Of a DNA stretch of 64,000 bases, positions 41,532-54,112 are shown piece by piece. Where the stretch lies: contig JAUCBJ010000915.1 in assembly GCA_032718475.1 (NCBI GenBank), positions 1 to 64,000 on the forward strand, in the 5' to 3' direction. A model generated the notes under the pieces. That model saw only the letters and a program-made list of their open reading frames with translations, made no database searches and had not been told where the DNA came from. The number at the start of each line of letters is the position of its first letter. The stretch's first letter is position 1. The position numbers and the translations under genes were made by a program. Origin of the DNA: Nemertoderma westbladi. Taxonomy: Eukaryota; Xenacoelomorpha; Nemertodermatida; Nemertodermatidae.

Positions 41532-44026
41532 CGTGAAAAAGACTGAAAAGCTGTACTGCTGTGTACAGTGTACCGGTTCCATGGTTGATATTATATATCA
41601 TATTAATTGTTCGTTATGTAACTGTCAGGGATTCTACCGAATAGGCCTAACCTAATGCAGTAATGGTTATGACTCATCTCCGTGCGTCTTCGGTTGACAG
41701 GTGATCAGCTCGTTGATTCGTATCGGGTTAGAAGCTCTACCCCTAATATATACATTGGTTTAAGGTACTGTTCATCCCATTATTACAAACGAAGCAAGAC
41801 GCTACAACCTTGGGCCAATCTAAATTTACTAATAACAACCTTATATAATAACCCCATGCGGATGTTCGATTTAGTATATAGTTTATCTTAAATTTAGTAA
41901 ATAGTTATAATCTATCTTGTAATATCTATCCTACAGCCGTACTGAGAGCTGGAGAGATTTTCATTTGTGATCGTGTTTTATGTGTTTTGTCAGTGCAAAG
42001 TTGAACTTTAATCCTTTGTTTTTCAGCACTAGGCCTAGTGTTTTTCGATGTACAATATTATTGCATTATTGAGTTTACTTTGTGCCCTCTTCTTCTTTTT
42101 ATTCTTTGTTTACTGTAATATACCCAAGGTGTACCGGTACTAATAATTTAGTACACCTTGAATATACCGTATCCGTGTATAGACTGCCAATTCTGTCTGT
42201 ACGGCCTTATGGGATTGCCGTAATATAGTTTCTAGTGGTAAAGTGATGAATGTTTCTCTTGTAAATATTTATATATCTACTTATAGACTAGTTAAGTAAT
42301 ATTAAATGGTGTATCAGCTTGATAATCCCCTCCTTTACCAATTTATTTATTCAACAAATTTGTCGGCCTTACATACATTGTAATAACTAAACATTTGTAA
42401 TAGTCGAGCGTCTGATTAACGCGGTAACGCATTATAAAGTATTACAAAGAATAAACCCTGCTTGGGCAAACAGCCTCTGGCCTTCCTAATTAAAAGCGTC
42501 TCAGTTCGGCTTCCTTAAAATTAACCGCCGGAAGTTAAATAAATCATTAAATTTCGCTCACTTCCGGTATAATTTAAAATCGCTTTTAATAATCACAAAT
42601 GATATACTGTTGCACCCCATGAAGGGTGTAAATCTGTTTGTGCCTTCTTTACCGGAGCAGTATACCGGTAATTGGTTTTCATAGTTAAACTATACCTTTG
42701 TTATATAAGTACCGGTATAGTACCGGTATATATATATATATATATATATATGCATTGGCCGATAAGGGCCAGTGCGAATATATAACTTTTGAGCATACCC
42801 AACAAACTTGCTTAGATGTAAATGAAATACTAATATGATCCACTAGGGGGCTCTAATTAACAAGTAGTGAGGTATGGCCCTTCCAGAACTTTTTTCCTTC
42901 TAAAATATATTTTGAAATAGCAATAAATACCACGATGTTCCACGCAGTGGTGGAAGAAAATAATTGACACAATGGCACTAATTATAGAGTTTTCTTTAAA
43001 AAAAAAATATAGGTAGAATATTGACGCCGAAACAAGGAAAAGTGACGAGAAACAGAAGTGCAAAAATGCAGAATCTGATAATTACATATGTTTCTACTCA
43101 ACGAATTTCCCTGAAATAAATTGAACAGCAATAATTTTTGATTCATGAATAATTATTATAGCTTTTGTTGGGCACAGCTTAGCAAAGACAAGAATGACGT
43201 CCAGATGGGATCGAAGTGGTGACCGCCAGTTTGGCGCTCTTACCATTCCGCTAGCGGCTCAGGCCAAAAAAAAAGGTAGACCTTGAAATACTACCGAATA
43301 TACCTAGCTCCCATCTGTCAAACCATATCTGCAGCCACTATATTCAATTCTTTGTTATTATGTGTTTTGCCGTCTCTTGTACTTCACTAAGCTGTGCCAA
43401 ACGGAAGGTGTTTAATAATTTGCACAAATACAACATGAATACACATGAATAATTATGGAAATTTGATTCATTTAGCGGCCACTACAGTTTAACATAACAA
43501 GACATAGTTTGAAACCTAAAAAACATGGAAATATACTTTAGGATTGTAATGTTGCATGCTATTTAAGGTATGTATGGTATGGTAATAACTATGCTTGGCA
43601 TGGTATCGTCCAACCCTTAGTCTTAGGGCATGCTACAGTTTATGTTTGGTTTGCTGATATAAGATGTATGCTATGCATGCTATGTTAACTAACTGTAGAT
43701 GTTATGTTAGGTATGTATCCTATCATTTCACGACTACTAGAAACGATATTCTAGCGACAGGAATATAATCCATTAGCAGTTAGTATTGAAAACACTTCCC
43801 CCTTACAAATTCTGTATGTGCTATATTATTATAGCCATTATTTATGTGCCTCTATAAATTTCATTATTATTCTATATCTATAATATTGTTATAGGGCCTA
43901 TTCTATATTTGTCATTGTCTCGACCAGCTGAATTATTATATAGTTATGCATTATGTTATGTTATGTATGTATGCTATGGTAATATACTATGCTATGCTAT
44001 GCTATGATATGACATTTCCTTCATTG
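41532..44026. other. Noncoding region with microsatellites
   Basis: No gene supported. It contains a (TA)n tract at 42727-42751 and ATGCTATG-type simple repeats at 43550-43690 and 43945-44010. A possible tRNA-derived SINE is listed separately. Small ORFs here are AT-rich and featureless. Confidence 0.4.
43167..43405 (-). mobile_element. Possible tRNA-derived SINE/MITE
   Basis: The minus strand at 43199-43264 reads like a degenerate tRNA. It has a box A-like TAGCGGAATGG (43243-43253), GTAAGAGCGCC and, about 35 bp on, a box B-like CTTCGATCCC. Acceptor-stem pairing is not evident, so this is not a functional tRNA. The segment sits between an inverted pair, GGGCACAGCTTAGCAAAG (about 43170) and CTAAGCTGTGCC (about 43387-43398). 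Confidence 0.4.
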
Positions 44027-45055
44027 GGTGTATCCAATGGGAGATTTGTCTTGAAGGAACCAGACCAATTTAAATGGCCCTTAGGAACAGTGTCTACTGA
44101 GGGCCATTTTACATTTAAGTGTCTCCAATGAGACATTGTCTTGAATGGGCCACTTTAACTTTAACTTTTAACCCTTTTTTACACCTTTAACCCTATTCAT
44201 ACCGGAAATAATAATACAAAATTAACTCTTATTATTGTGCCTAAATTCACATTTTTAGGTTTTCTGGGGCGCTGATTATATAAGGGAAATATTCCAATTT
44301 CTTGGGAAGTTTTTTTTATTATTATATATTTATAATTTTGTTATTAGTTTTGTTTAGTATTAATTTTGAACACACCTCCGAAAAATACAATTTGAAATGT
44401 CTAAAGCCGTTTTCATTTATTCCAATGAATTCAGAACCAACGTAAAACACATGTAATGCGAGAAACAAGATGTAGAAATCAATTCGTATGTATTGCCATC
44501 TAGGGCCATTTTAGATTTAAGTGGCTCAAATGAGACATTGTCTTAAAGGGGCCACTTCCTTATAAATGACCTTTACGAACATTGTCTACTGAGGGCCATT
44601 TTACATTTAAGTGGCTCAAATGAGACATTGTCTTAAATGGGCCACTTCCTTTTAAATGGCCCTTACAAACATTGTCTACTGAGGGCCATTTTACATTTAA
44701 ATGGCTCAAATGAGACCTTGTCTTAAATGGGCCACTTCTTTATAAATGACCTTTACGAACATTGTCTACTGGGTGCCATTTTACATTTAAGTGGCTGAAA
44801 TGAGACATTGTCTTAAATGGGCCACTTCCTTTTAAATGGCCCTTACGAACATTGTCTACTGGGTGCCATTTTACATTTAAGTGGCTCAAATGAGACATTG
44901 TCTTAAATGGGCCACTTCCTTTTAAATGGCCCTTACGAACATTGTCTCCTCACTACTGAGGGCTATTTTATATTTAAGTGGCTCAAATTGGACAATGTCA
45001 TGAATGGGCCACTTCCTTTTAAATGGCCCTTAGGAACTTTGTCTAATGAGGGCCA
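44027..45055. repeat. 90-bp tandem repeat, interrupted
   Basis: ATTGTCTACT-type landmarks at 44581, 44671, 44761, 44851 and 44941 give an exact 90-bp period. Units read GGGCCATTTTACATTTAAGTG, CTCAAATGAGACATTGTC and GGGCCACTTCCTTTTAAATG. A first partial block at 44027-44150 is separated from the rest (from about 44490) by 340 bp of unrelated AT-rich sequence. Diverged relatives occur at 61990-62415. Confidence 0.9.
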
Positions 45056-45116
45056 CAATCATTAATATAGGAATTGAATTGCCGTAATACAATAGGTTAC
45101 TTTAGGTAGTTAACAA

Positions 45117-45143
45117 CCCCCCCCCCCCCCCCCCCCCCCCCCC
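45117..45143. repeat. poly-C tract (27 C)
   Basis: Twenty-seven uninterrupted C, the longest homopolymer in the window. Confidence 0.9.
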
Positions 45144-45390
45144 ACAAGCGTGAGCGCAACCAATTTGACTGAGGTGGAACCTGACAAAGACAAAACTTTC
45201 ACCCCTTTGCAAATCCCCTAGTTTCTAATACAAAAACATTCCTTGATTTTTAAGAAATAAAATATAAAAATATAAAAAATGGCCCTAAATTTACAAAATT
45301 ACATTCCTAAACTACACTCAGAGGTGTGACGCTGAATATGGCTTCTACTAAAAAGGCCTGTGCTCCACTGGTAACTCATGAGGTTAGCAC

Positions 45391-45973
45391 GAACTTAGTT
45401 CCAATCGCACATTTTCAAAGGCGAACTTATGTAGTTCCAATTGAAACGCATTTAGTTCCAAAATAAATTTTACAAAGCGAACTTAGTTCCAATCGAGGCG
45501 AACTTAGTTCCAATCACAGAATATCAAAACGAACTTAGTTCCAATGGAAGCGAATTTAGTTCCAATGCATGCGAATTTAGTTCCAATGGGTACGAACTTA
45601 GTTCCAATGTTTCAATCGTGGGGATAGCCACGTGTGTAGCACGAACTTAGTTCCAATCGCACATTTTCAAAGGCGAACTTAGTTCCAATTGAAACGAATT
45701 TAGTTCCAAAATAAATTTTACAAAGCGAACTTAGTTCCAATCGAGGCGAACTTAGTTCCAATCCCAGAATATCAAAACGAATTTAGTTCCAATGAAAGCG
45801 AATTTAGTTCCAATGGGTACGAACTTTTTTCTCTAGTTATTGGAACTAAGTTCGCCTAAATTGGAAATAAATTAGCCAAAATTGGACCTAAATTTGATTC
45901 CATTGGAACTAAATTCTTTTCCATTGGAACTAAATTCGCTTGAGGCTTAAATTTGAACTAAGTACGGGGAATC
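45391..45973. mobile_element. Internally deleted copy of the 17-bp-unit foldback element
   Basis: Contains the central array of the 7787-9644 element in reverse orientation, twice in tandem (about 45391-45640 and 45640-45830; both start GCACGAACTTAGTTCCAATC). It then passes directly into the right outer array at CTCTAGTTATTGGAACTAAG, ending in AAGTACGGGGAATC at 45973. The unique inner arms and the other outer array are missing. Confidence 0.8.
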
Positions 45974-47414
45974 GTAATTGCCAATTGCCAAATTATATTT
46001 TCCAATTGGCTGCAATATATTTACTGTAAATCTAAAAGGCCATTTTATATAATTTTGATATTTTGATAGAGCCACTGTTAATAAATTTAATGTAATTTAA
46101 CTGTACAATATGAACTCAATCTGTCTGCCAGTCTATTTCTGCCAATAGACATCAATAAAATTAATTTATGAATTTAGGGCCATATTTTATATTTTGATAT
46201 TATAAAGGGGCCACTGTTAATAAATTTAATATAATTAACTGTAGATTATGAACTCAATCTAACATGGGTGTATTTTCCTAGGAAGGCCATTTAATATATT
46301 TGTTTTAGGTTTTAGGGCCATTTCATATCTCTGTATTTCTAATTCAGGGCATATTCTAAGGAAATCTTGATATCGCACTTCACTTGGGATTTCACTTCAT
46401 GATGGCTGGGCACTTCAGTGGATGTAGACGTATATTTTTTATTATATGATACAATAACTGTTGTTAACAACGGTGGGACTGGGAAGTATGGGAGGGAGTA
46501 ACATCGTCCCCGTGTGTGTCTTTTTTGTGTCTCTTTTTACCTTCGATATTTCGTATTTTATAATCGTTTTGATGTGACACCTGGCAATGATTATATTAAT
46601 AATTAAGGTGCATAATACTAGCTCAGGCACATTTTCCATACAAAAACATTCAGTTTTAATCTCTGTTAAGAAATTTCAGATTATAACAGACTCAGCATAT
46701 TATACGATGTTATCGACGCAGATTCCATTTTTGCCAAATCTAAGGCTGCCTGACTGGATTGTGAGATGGTTAGAGGGGTCTGGATCAAGCCTTTGCACGC
46801 CGGATAGAAATAATTATAGAACATAAGGGAACACACGAGAACACAGTTAGAACATAATTAGAATACACCCCGAACATAGGCTAACACATGCACGCATTGC
46901 ACACATTAATGCACGCCTGTAATATTGTTCTTCCAATGTGACTAAAAAGTGTAGGATTCCTTATACAAGCAGCTACCTCATTTTGATTGATCTAGGATAA
47001 GTGACTACACCTCTTCCGTTGATGCATCCATAGGTCTACGTTTCAATTGACGACAAAAATTATTAGAGTTATTCTTCAAGGATCTTATAATTCTTAATAC
47101 ATCTCCAGATACCTTTTTATCAATTAGAGACAATATTAGGGGTGAGTACAAAATAAAGAACCAAGGCCCAATTAAGTAACCTGCATAATCTTGTAAAATG
47201 TGTTAACTTTCGTTTATTGTTTTGGTTCCGCCAACACGCTTCTGTAACCTGCTCCTTTACTAACTTGCTCCTTTAAATGGCAATGGGACTTAAAGCGACT
47301 TTACCTCTTTGTTTTGTACACTCTAGGGTCTTTGGTCTTAACATTAAAACTATAATTATTGCTAGCCCTAAAATTAGTTAGAATTAAAACCCAATAGCGC
47401 TCAAGGTCTACATT

Positions 47415-47914
47415 AGGGTGTTACAAAAATCACTTTTTTGCCCCAATTGCTTGGAAACTTCGACATGTTTTGCCATTTTAATGTAGAAGTACAATGCAAA
47501 AAACCGTTTTGAAAAATATTTAGTGGAAGAGGTGTCACACGAGTCACAAAATCTGAGAAATTTAACAAAATATAGCAGTTTTAATTTACCGATAAATCTA
47601 GCGAGAGATGATTGCAATGATCTGAAACTCATGTTATGTAATGCATTTATCATGGGCTTTCCAATAACGTTTTTGGCATTGTGAAATTGACAAGATCAGA
47701 TGTGTCACATTGAGTTTGAAAAATTGAATTTTTTTAAAAAATATAAGAAATTTAACAAAATATAGCAGTTTTAATTTACCGATAAATCTAGCGATAGATG
47801 ATTGCAATGATCTGAAACTCATGTTATGTAATGCATTTATCATGGGCTTTCCAATAACGTTTTTGGCAATGTGAAATTGACAAGATCAGATGTGTCACAT
47901 TGAGTTTGAAAACT
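47415..47914. repeat. Left long terminal inverted repeat
   Basis: About 500 bp. It contains an internal direct duplication of about 190 bp: GATAAATGCATTACATAACATGAG-type sequence (reverse) appears twice, giving repeated short ORFs. It matches the right end at 49735-50180 in inverted orientation with very few differences. Confidence 0.85.
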
Positions 47915-49345
47915 TAACTAATTCTATATGGGAATGTGCTGGTCCCCCCTGAGTTAGTTCAACTATTACTGACCTGGCCATCTTTACATTGCCGCGATAC
48001 ACAGTAACTAACCTGTCATAAGCCCCCTCAGAGGCATTGTCATCACCTATAAACGTACTTACCAATTCCTTCAGTTGACCTCTCAACTGTTGGTATAAGT
48101 AGTTGAATTTCTCAGTCGGTGAGAAATCCTGTTGAGCGACATTAGTCTTGATATAGTTGATGAAGGTTCTCCAATGTTTAGATAAACCAGTGAAGTGCGG
48201 AGGATGTAATGGTGGAAGACTGTGTCTCGGACTGAACTTAGAAAACTCCACTGTGATTGAGTTGACCATAGTATTGTCTTCCCTTCCTACCCGTTGATGG
48301 ACATAAGTTGGAATCGGTTCCAACTGATGAGTAGGATAACTTACCTGTGGACGAGTACGCGAATTCGTCCCGTGATAGGTTACCTTCTCACTGACTGGTG
48401 ATCTATAGTCAGTCTCAAACTCTGAGTCTGCCTGAATATTTATAACTGGGCATTCTTGCCTTGTGGTGGTTTAAACTTGGGATGGTCTTCAGGACGTTGG
48501 TACTGTTGTTCCTGTACTCTAAGCTTTTCATTCTCATGTTGAGCTCGTTCTACATTGTCATTGACCTCAGGGATATTACACCTAACATGGTCGAACTCCT
48601 TATCCACCTGCACTTTGACGTACTGAATTCTTTGCTGCACTTCTTGCACAACACCACATACAGTTTGAACTTGTCCCTGCACCTGATGGACTTGTGACTG
48701 AATATGTTGGACTTTACCTTTTTCTATGGATGACTTCATCCCACACCTCCTTATTACCTTCCCTAATTGCTAAATTTAATTGATACATATGGATGTTGGG
48801 CTTACCTGGAGTAGGACTTGGATTAAACCGCTCACTGTCTCGAGCTCCATCCCACTCGGCTTGATCGCCTTCGTTAATCACAAATCTTTATCGAGACTCT
48901 ACTTGAGGTCGTATGGGATTCAAGACAAAGAGTGTTACCTGAGGTGTGGTTGGTTCTAATTGGTGTCTAGGTTCGGGCTCATGGCAACCTCCGGGGTGAC
49001 TTACCTGGTTTCCAGGAGTCCCTGCATCCACTGGGTCCACCCAATCCTTGGCAACCAGTCTATAGATTTATTGCGCATAATGTTGATGTGCTTCTATGGT
49101 GTCGGCTCCATGTATCTCGTTGAAGCGCACAATCGATGGTTCAGGCTGCTGATTAGTTCTTGAGCTCGAGTTCTTGAGCAGTCCGTTGCTGTCGATCCTC
49201 CAATTCATAGGCCTTCTGTTGCGGTTTGGCCGCAGCCAACTGTCTTTGTTGTTCTAGAATTAATGCCTCCTTGTGTTGTTCCATCTCGAGTTTCTTCCTG
49301 GTGATGTCGCGTTGATGAGCCAAATGTTTGTTCTCTTCATTGTCT
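47915..49345 (-). pseudogene. BEL/Pao-like gag relic inside the transposon
   Basis: Reading the minus strand from 49345: a Glu/Gln-rich coiled-coil piece (KLEMEQHKEALILEQQRQLA, about 49290-49190) comes first, then a coil with QVHQVQGQVQTV (ORF 48739-48440). A DUF1759-like Gag domain follows (ORF 48323-47895): PPHFTGLSKHWRTFINYI, TEKFNYLYQQLRGQL and a short downstream helix region. Stops and frame changes separate the pieces. There is no zinc knuckle, protease or pol; the match ends where the inverted end begins. It differs from both longer BEL/Pao elements here. Confidence 0.7.
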
Positions 49346-49734
49346 GCTCACATTGAGTCGGGCTTACCGACTGCCTTCCAGCCTACCGACTTTAGCAGTC
49401 TTCCGACATTGGCAGTTTTCCATCCAAAAATTGGTAGTGGCCTACCGGATCGGTTTAACTGTACGAATTTAACAAAATCACCTATTATTAAATTTGTAAT
49501 TTTAAAATATATGTAATTGTGGAAATGCTGCAATTTAATATTATTGTACTGTTGTTGTTGTAGTAACACACCTTACTGCCCTACTTCAGTACTTTGTTGC
49601 ATGGCCTTTATGAATGAAGCAAAACAAAAGGGTCATGGAGTAACTTAGTAGTAGATGAAGTAGTAGTAGTATAAGTACATAGTACTGGTAAGGAGAGGAA
49701 CACACTCAGTTTTCATACATTTTGATCTTCAATT

Positions 49735-50180
49735 TTGAAATTGTAGAAATGATAAATGCATTACATAACATGAGTTTCAGATCATTGCAATCATCTATCG
49801 CTAGATTTATCGGTAAATTAAAACTGCTATATTTTGTTAAATTTCTTAGATTTTTTAAAAAAATTCAATTTTTCAAACTCAATGTGACACATCTGATCTT
49901 GTCAATTTCACAATGCCAAAAACGTTATTGGAAAGCCCATGATAAATGCATTACATAACATGAGTTTCAGATCATTGCAATCATCTATCGCTAGATTTAT
50001 CGGTAAATTAAAACTGCTATATTTTGTTAAATTTCTCAGATTTTGTGACTCGTGTGACACCTCTTCCACTAAATATTTTTCAAAACGGTTTTTTGCATTG
50101 CTACTTCTACATTAAAATGGCAAAACATGTCGAAGTTTCCAAGCAATTGGGGCAAAAAAGTGATTTTTGTAACACCCTAG
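49735..50180. repeat. Right long terminal inverted repeat
   Basis: Inverted counterpart of 47415-47914. It carries the same internal duplication of the ATGATAAATGCATTACATAA segment (49750 and 49940). The outermost bases are ACACCCTAG. Confidence 0.85.
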
Positions 50181-53100
50181 TCTACATTTGTAGACCAAAA
50201 GTAGGTGTTATAATTATTTATGTTGTTATGTTGTTACTCGAACTGGTTTTTGAACAACACATTCGTAGCAAGAAATTGATGTATGCAAGCGCATACATCA
50301 CTGAAACTGATCATTACACATCATCATTAAATAAATTTCCGTATTAAGAAAAAGAAAATGTCTTATACGAAGTAGAATCTAAAAATCTCAAATTTGTCTC
50401 TCTGGAGAAGCGCCATGCCCCTCTTGAAGCACCCCGTAAAATGAACTCAATCTAACATTGGTGTATTTTCCTAGGAAGGCCATTTAATATATTTGTTTTA
50501 GGTTTTAGGGCCATATCTCCGTATTTCTAATTCAGGGAATATTCTAAGGAAATCTTGATATCACACTTCAATTGGGATTTTGGTGGATATTATTTATTAT
50601 ATAATACAATAACTGCTGTAAACAACGGTATGGGAGGTATGAGGGGAGGGGGTTAACTATAATATGCTGAGCCTGATATAATCTGAAATTTACAGGTACA
50701 GAGATTATAAATGTACGTTTTTGTATGGAAAATGTGCCTGAGCTAGTATTATGCACCTTAATTATTACTATAATGATTGCCAGGTTTCACGTCAAAATGA
50801 TTATAAAATATGAAATATCGAAGGTTTTAAATTTTGTGAAATTTAAAACTGCATATAAAAAACTTAAAAATCTGCATAGGCCCTATGGATCAGTTTCTCC
50901 CAAATGATGCAGCGCAGGTTGTACTATAGTATTGATTTCACAAGTTTCAGCTTAACGTATCATAAATAACGAAACTGGAGGAGGATTTCACTTTACTATT
51001 ATTACTTACTTTTATTATTAACTTATAAGGCAATGGGCAAATGGCAAGGCAAGCAGTAGAAGCCACCTTTGCCTCACATCTCTGATTGTAATCCCAATTA
51101 TCCTTCCCCCTGCCTTTTCCGTTTGACTCATGTCTGTCTGCCAGTCTATTTCTGCCAATAGACATCAATAAAATTAATTTATGAATTTAGGGCCATATTT
51201 TATATTTTGATATTATAAAGGGGCCACTGTTAATAAATTTAATATAATTAACTGTAGATTATGAACTCAATCTAACATGGGTGTATTTTCCTAGGAAGGC
51301 CATTTAATATATTTGTTTTAGGTTTTAGGGCCATTTCATATCTCTGTATTTCTAATTCAGGGAATATTCTAAGGAAATCTTGATATCGCACTTCAATTGG
51401 GATTTTGGTGGATATTATTTATTATATAATACAATAACTGCTGTAAACAACGGCGAGAGGTATGAGGGGAGGGGGGTAACTATAATATGCTGACCCTGAT
51501 ATAATTTGAAATTTACAGGTACTATAGTACTGATTTCACAAGTTTCAGCTTAACATATCATAAATAATGAAACTGGAAAAGGATTTCACTTTACGACCAT
51601 AATAATATAATGCCTTTTGAAAGCGGCTTACAAGCCACTTACGAACCGATTATTACTTACTTTTAATATTAACTTATAAGGCGATGGGCAAATGGCAAGG
51701 CAAGCAGTAGAAGCCACCTTTGCCTCACATCTCTGATTGTAATCCCAATTATCCTTCCCCCTGTCTTTTCCGTTTGACACATGTCTGTCTGCCAGTCTAT
51801 TTCTGCCAATAGACATCAATAAAATTAATTTATAAATTTAGGGCCATATTTTATATTTTGATATTATAAAGGGGCCACTGTTAATAAATTTAAAGTAATT
51901 AACTGTAGATTATGAACTCAATCTAACATGGGTGTATTTTCCTGGGAAGGCCATTTAATATATTTGTTTTAGGTTTTAGGGCCATTTCATATCTCTGTAT
52001 TTCTAATTTAGGGCATATTCTAAGGAAATCTTGATATCGCACTTCACTTGGGATTTCACTTCATGATGGATGGGCACTTCAGTGGATGTAGACGTATATT
52101 TTTTATTATATGATACAATAACTGTTGTTAACAACGGCGGGACTGGGAAGTATGGGGGGGAGTAACATCGTCCCCGTGTGTGTCTTTTTTGTGTCTCTTT
52201 TTACCTTCGATATTTCGTATTTTATAATCGTTTTGATGTGACACCTGGCAATGATTATATTAATAATTAAGGTGCATACTACTAGCTCAGGCACATTTTC
52301 CATACAAAAACATGCAGTTTTAATCTCTGTTAAGAAATTTCAGATTATAACAGACTCAGCATATTATACGATGTTATCGACGCAGATTCCATTTTTGCCA
52401 AATCTAAGGCTGCCTGACTGGATTGTGAGATGGTTAGAGGGGTCTGGATCAAGCCTTTGCACGCCGGATAGAAATAATTATAGAACATAAGGGAACACAC
52501 GAGAACACAGTTAGAACATAATTAGAATACACCCCGAACATGGGCTAACACATGCACGCATTGCACACATTAATGCACGCCTGTAATATTGTTCTTCCAA
52601 TGTGACTAAACAAGTGTAGGATTCCTTATACAAGCAGCTACCTCATTTTGATTGATCTAGGATAAGTGACTACACCTCTTCCGTTGATGCATCCATAGGT
52701 CTACGTTTCAATTGACGACAAAAATTATTAGAGTTATTCTTCAAGGATCTTATAATTCTTAATACATCTCCAGATACCTTTTTATCAATTAGAGACAATA
52801 TTAGGGGTGAGTACAAAATAAAGAACCAAGGCCCAATTAAGTAACCTGCATAATCTTGTAAAATGTGTTAACTTTCGTTTATTGTTTTGGTTCCACCAAC
52901 ACGCTTCTGTAACCTGCTCCTTTACTAACTTGCTCCTTTAAATGGCAATGGGACTTAAAGCGACTTTACCTCTTTGTTTTGTACAAGGGTCTTTGGTCTT
53001 AACATTAAAACTATAATTATTGCTAGCCCTAAAATTAGTTAGAATTAAAACCCAATAGCGCTCAAGGTCTACATTTGTAGACCAAAAGTAGGTGTTATAA

Positions 53101-53253
53101 TTATTTATGTTGTTATGTTGTTACTCGAACGGGTTTTTGAACAACACATTCGTAGCAAGAAATTGATGTATGCAAGCGCATACATCACTGAAACTGATCA
53201 TTACACATCATCATTAAATAAATTTCCGTATTAAGAAAAAGAAAATGTCTTAT

Positions 53254-54112
53254 GATCATTGACTTCTTTATTCCAACATATGGAGCTTAGTAAAATTAAT
53301 CAATTGAAGCACAAATTTCCGTAAAATAAATAATAATATAATATAAATATTAAAATACTGTTACTAAACTATAATAAATAAGTCACGGTGGATGGGGAAG
53401 TGGTTGGTCTACGCTCATCAGATACAGCGCGCATCTTAATGTAGACAGGTTGGCTGGCATTCCGGTGCATTGCAGGTAGTGGGCGGTAGATGTGGCACTA
53501 TTATTGCACAACCAGCAGACACATTGATCAGTGGGTCTCCAGCAGTTCGAAATTTTACAAATCCGATGGTGGCAGCCGTTCGCCATTAACTGGGCTGCTG
53601 CGCGGCGACGAAAACCGGTTAGGTCCACGAGATTAATTTCCGCGTCATCGCAGTTATCTATTGCGTTAAGGATTGCAGTTGACGACGAGTATTTACTGAT
53701 GCCGCACTAAAGTTTGTAGTAAAATGCTCGCACTCGATGGATGTGTTCCAGCCGCGGAACGTTTTCGTTAGACGTAAAAATAGTGCATCCGTATGTTGTC
53801 GACGGGTAGATTACAGTTGTCCACAAACGTTTTGCCGTGGCTAACGATATATGATGTAGATTTACCTTAGTTGCAATACGAATAGAGCAGGCCACGCCTT
53901 TTTTGTATAAGTGCTGGAAGTGAGCTGTGGGACCATTTTTTGTTGCTTGCACTACGCCTAAGTAGTTGAACGTATTTTGAAACTCCAATAAAGTGCCATT
54001 ATAATATAATTTATCACCAGAAGCTAAACGGCCACCTCTGCGGAATTTGACTGCCTTAGTTTTCTTTATATTGACCTTCAGGTCATTGACCCGACAATAT
54101 TCTGATAATCTG
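53254..54112 (-). pseudogene. 5'-truncated LINE with 16-bp target duplication
   Basis: An 859-bp insertion flanked by AAAGAAAATGTCTTAT (53238-53253 and 54113-54128). The minus strand encodes the end of a LINE ORF2: VNDLKVNIKKTKAVKFRRGG and FNYLGVVQATKNG just after the RT palm, then a VIYPSTTYGCTIF segment, and a C-terminal Cys-rich CVCWLCNNSATSTAHYLQC motif near 53500. A stop at about 53383 ends the frame and a roughly 130-bp 3' tail ends in TCAATGATC without poly-A. There is at least one frame break (about 53700). The array copy at 50351-50366 shows the site before insertion. The type is unlike the CR1/L2 relics elsewhere; it resembles I/R1-group tails. Confidence 0.8.

Larger units (their letters stand above)
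47415..50180. mobile_element. hAT-like TIR transposon carrying a captured gag
   Basis: The left end AGGGTGTTACAAAAATCAC (47415) and right end (reverse CTAGGGTGTTACAAAAATC, 50180) are long inverted repeats of about 450-500 bp. TCTACATT flanks both sides (47407-47414 and 50181-50188). The same array position in another copy (53068-53075) has a single TCTACATT with no insertion, which proves the boundaries. The (T/C)AGGGTG tip and 8-bp duplication are hAT-like; P-type cannot be excluded. The interior has no transposase but contains a minus-strand retrotransposon gag relic. Confidence 0.8.

Noticed and set aside
43199-43264. Functional tRNA gene
   Set aside because: Box A and box B are present but the acceptor stem does not pair; treated as SINE-like.
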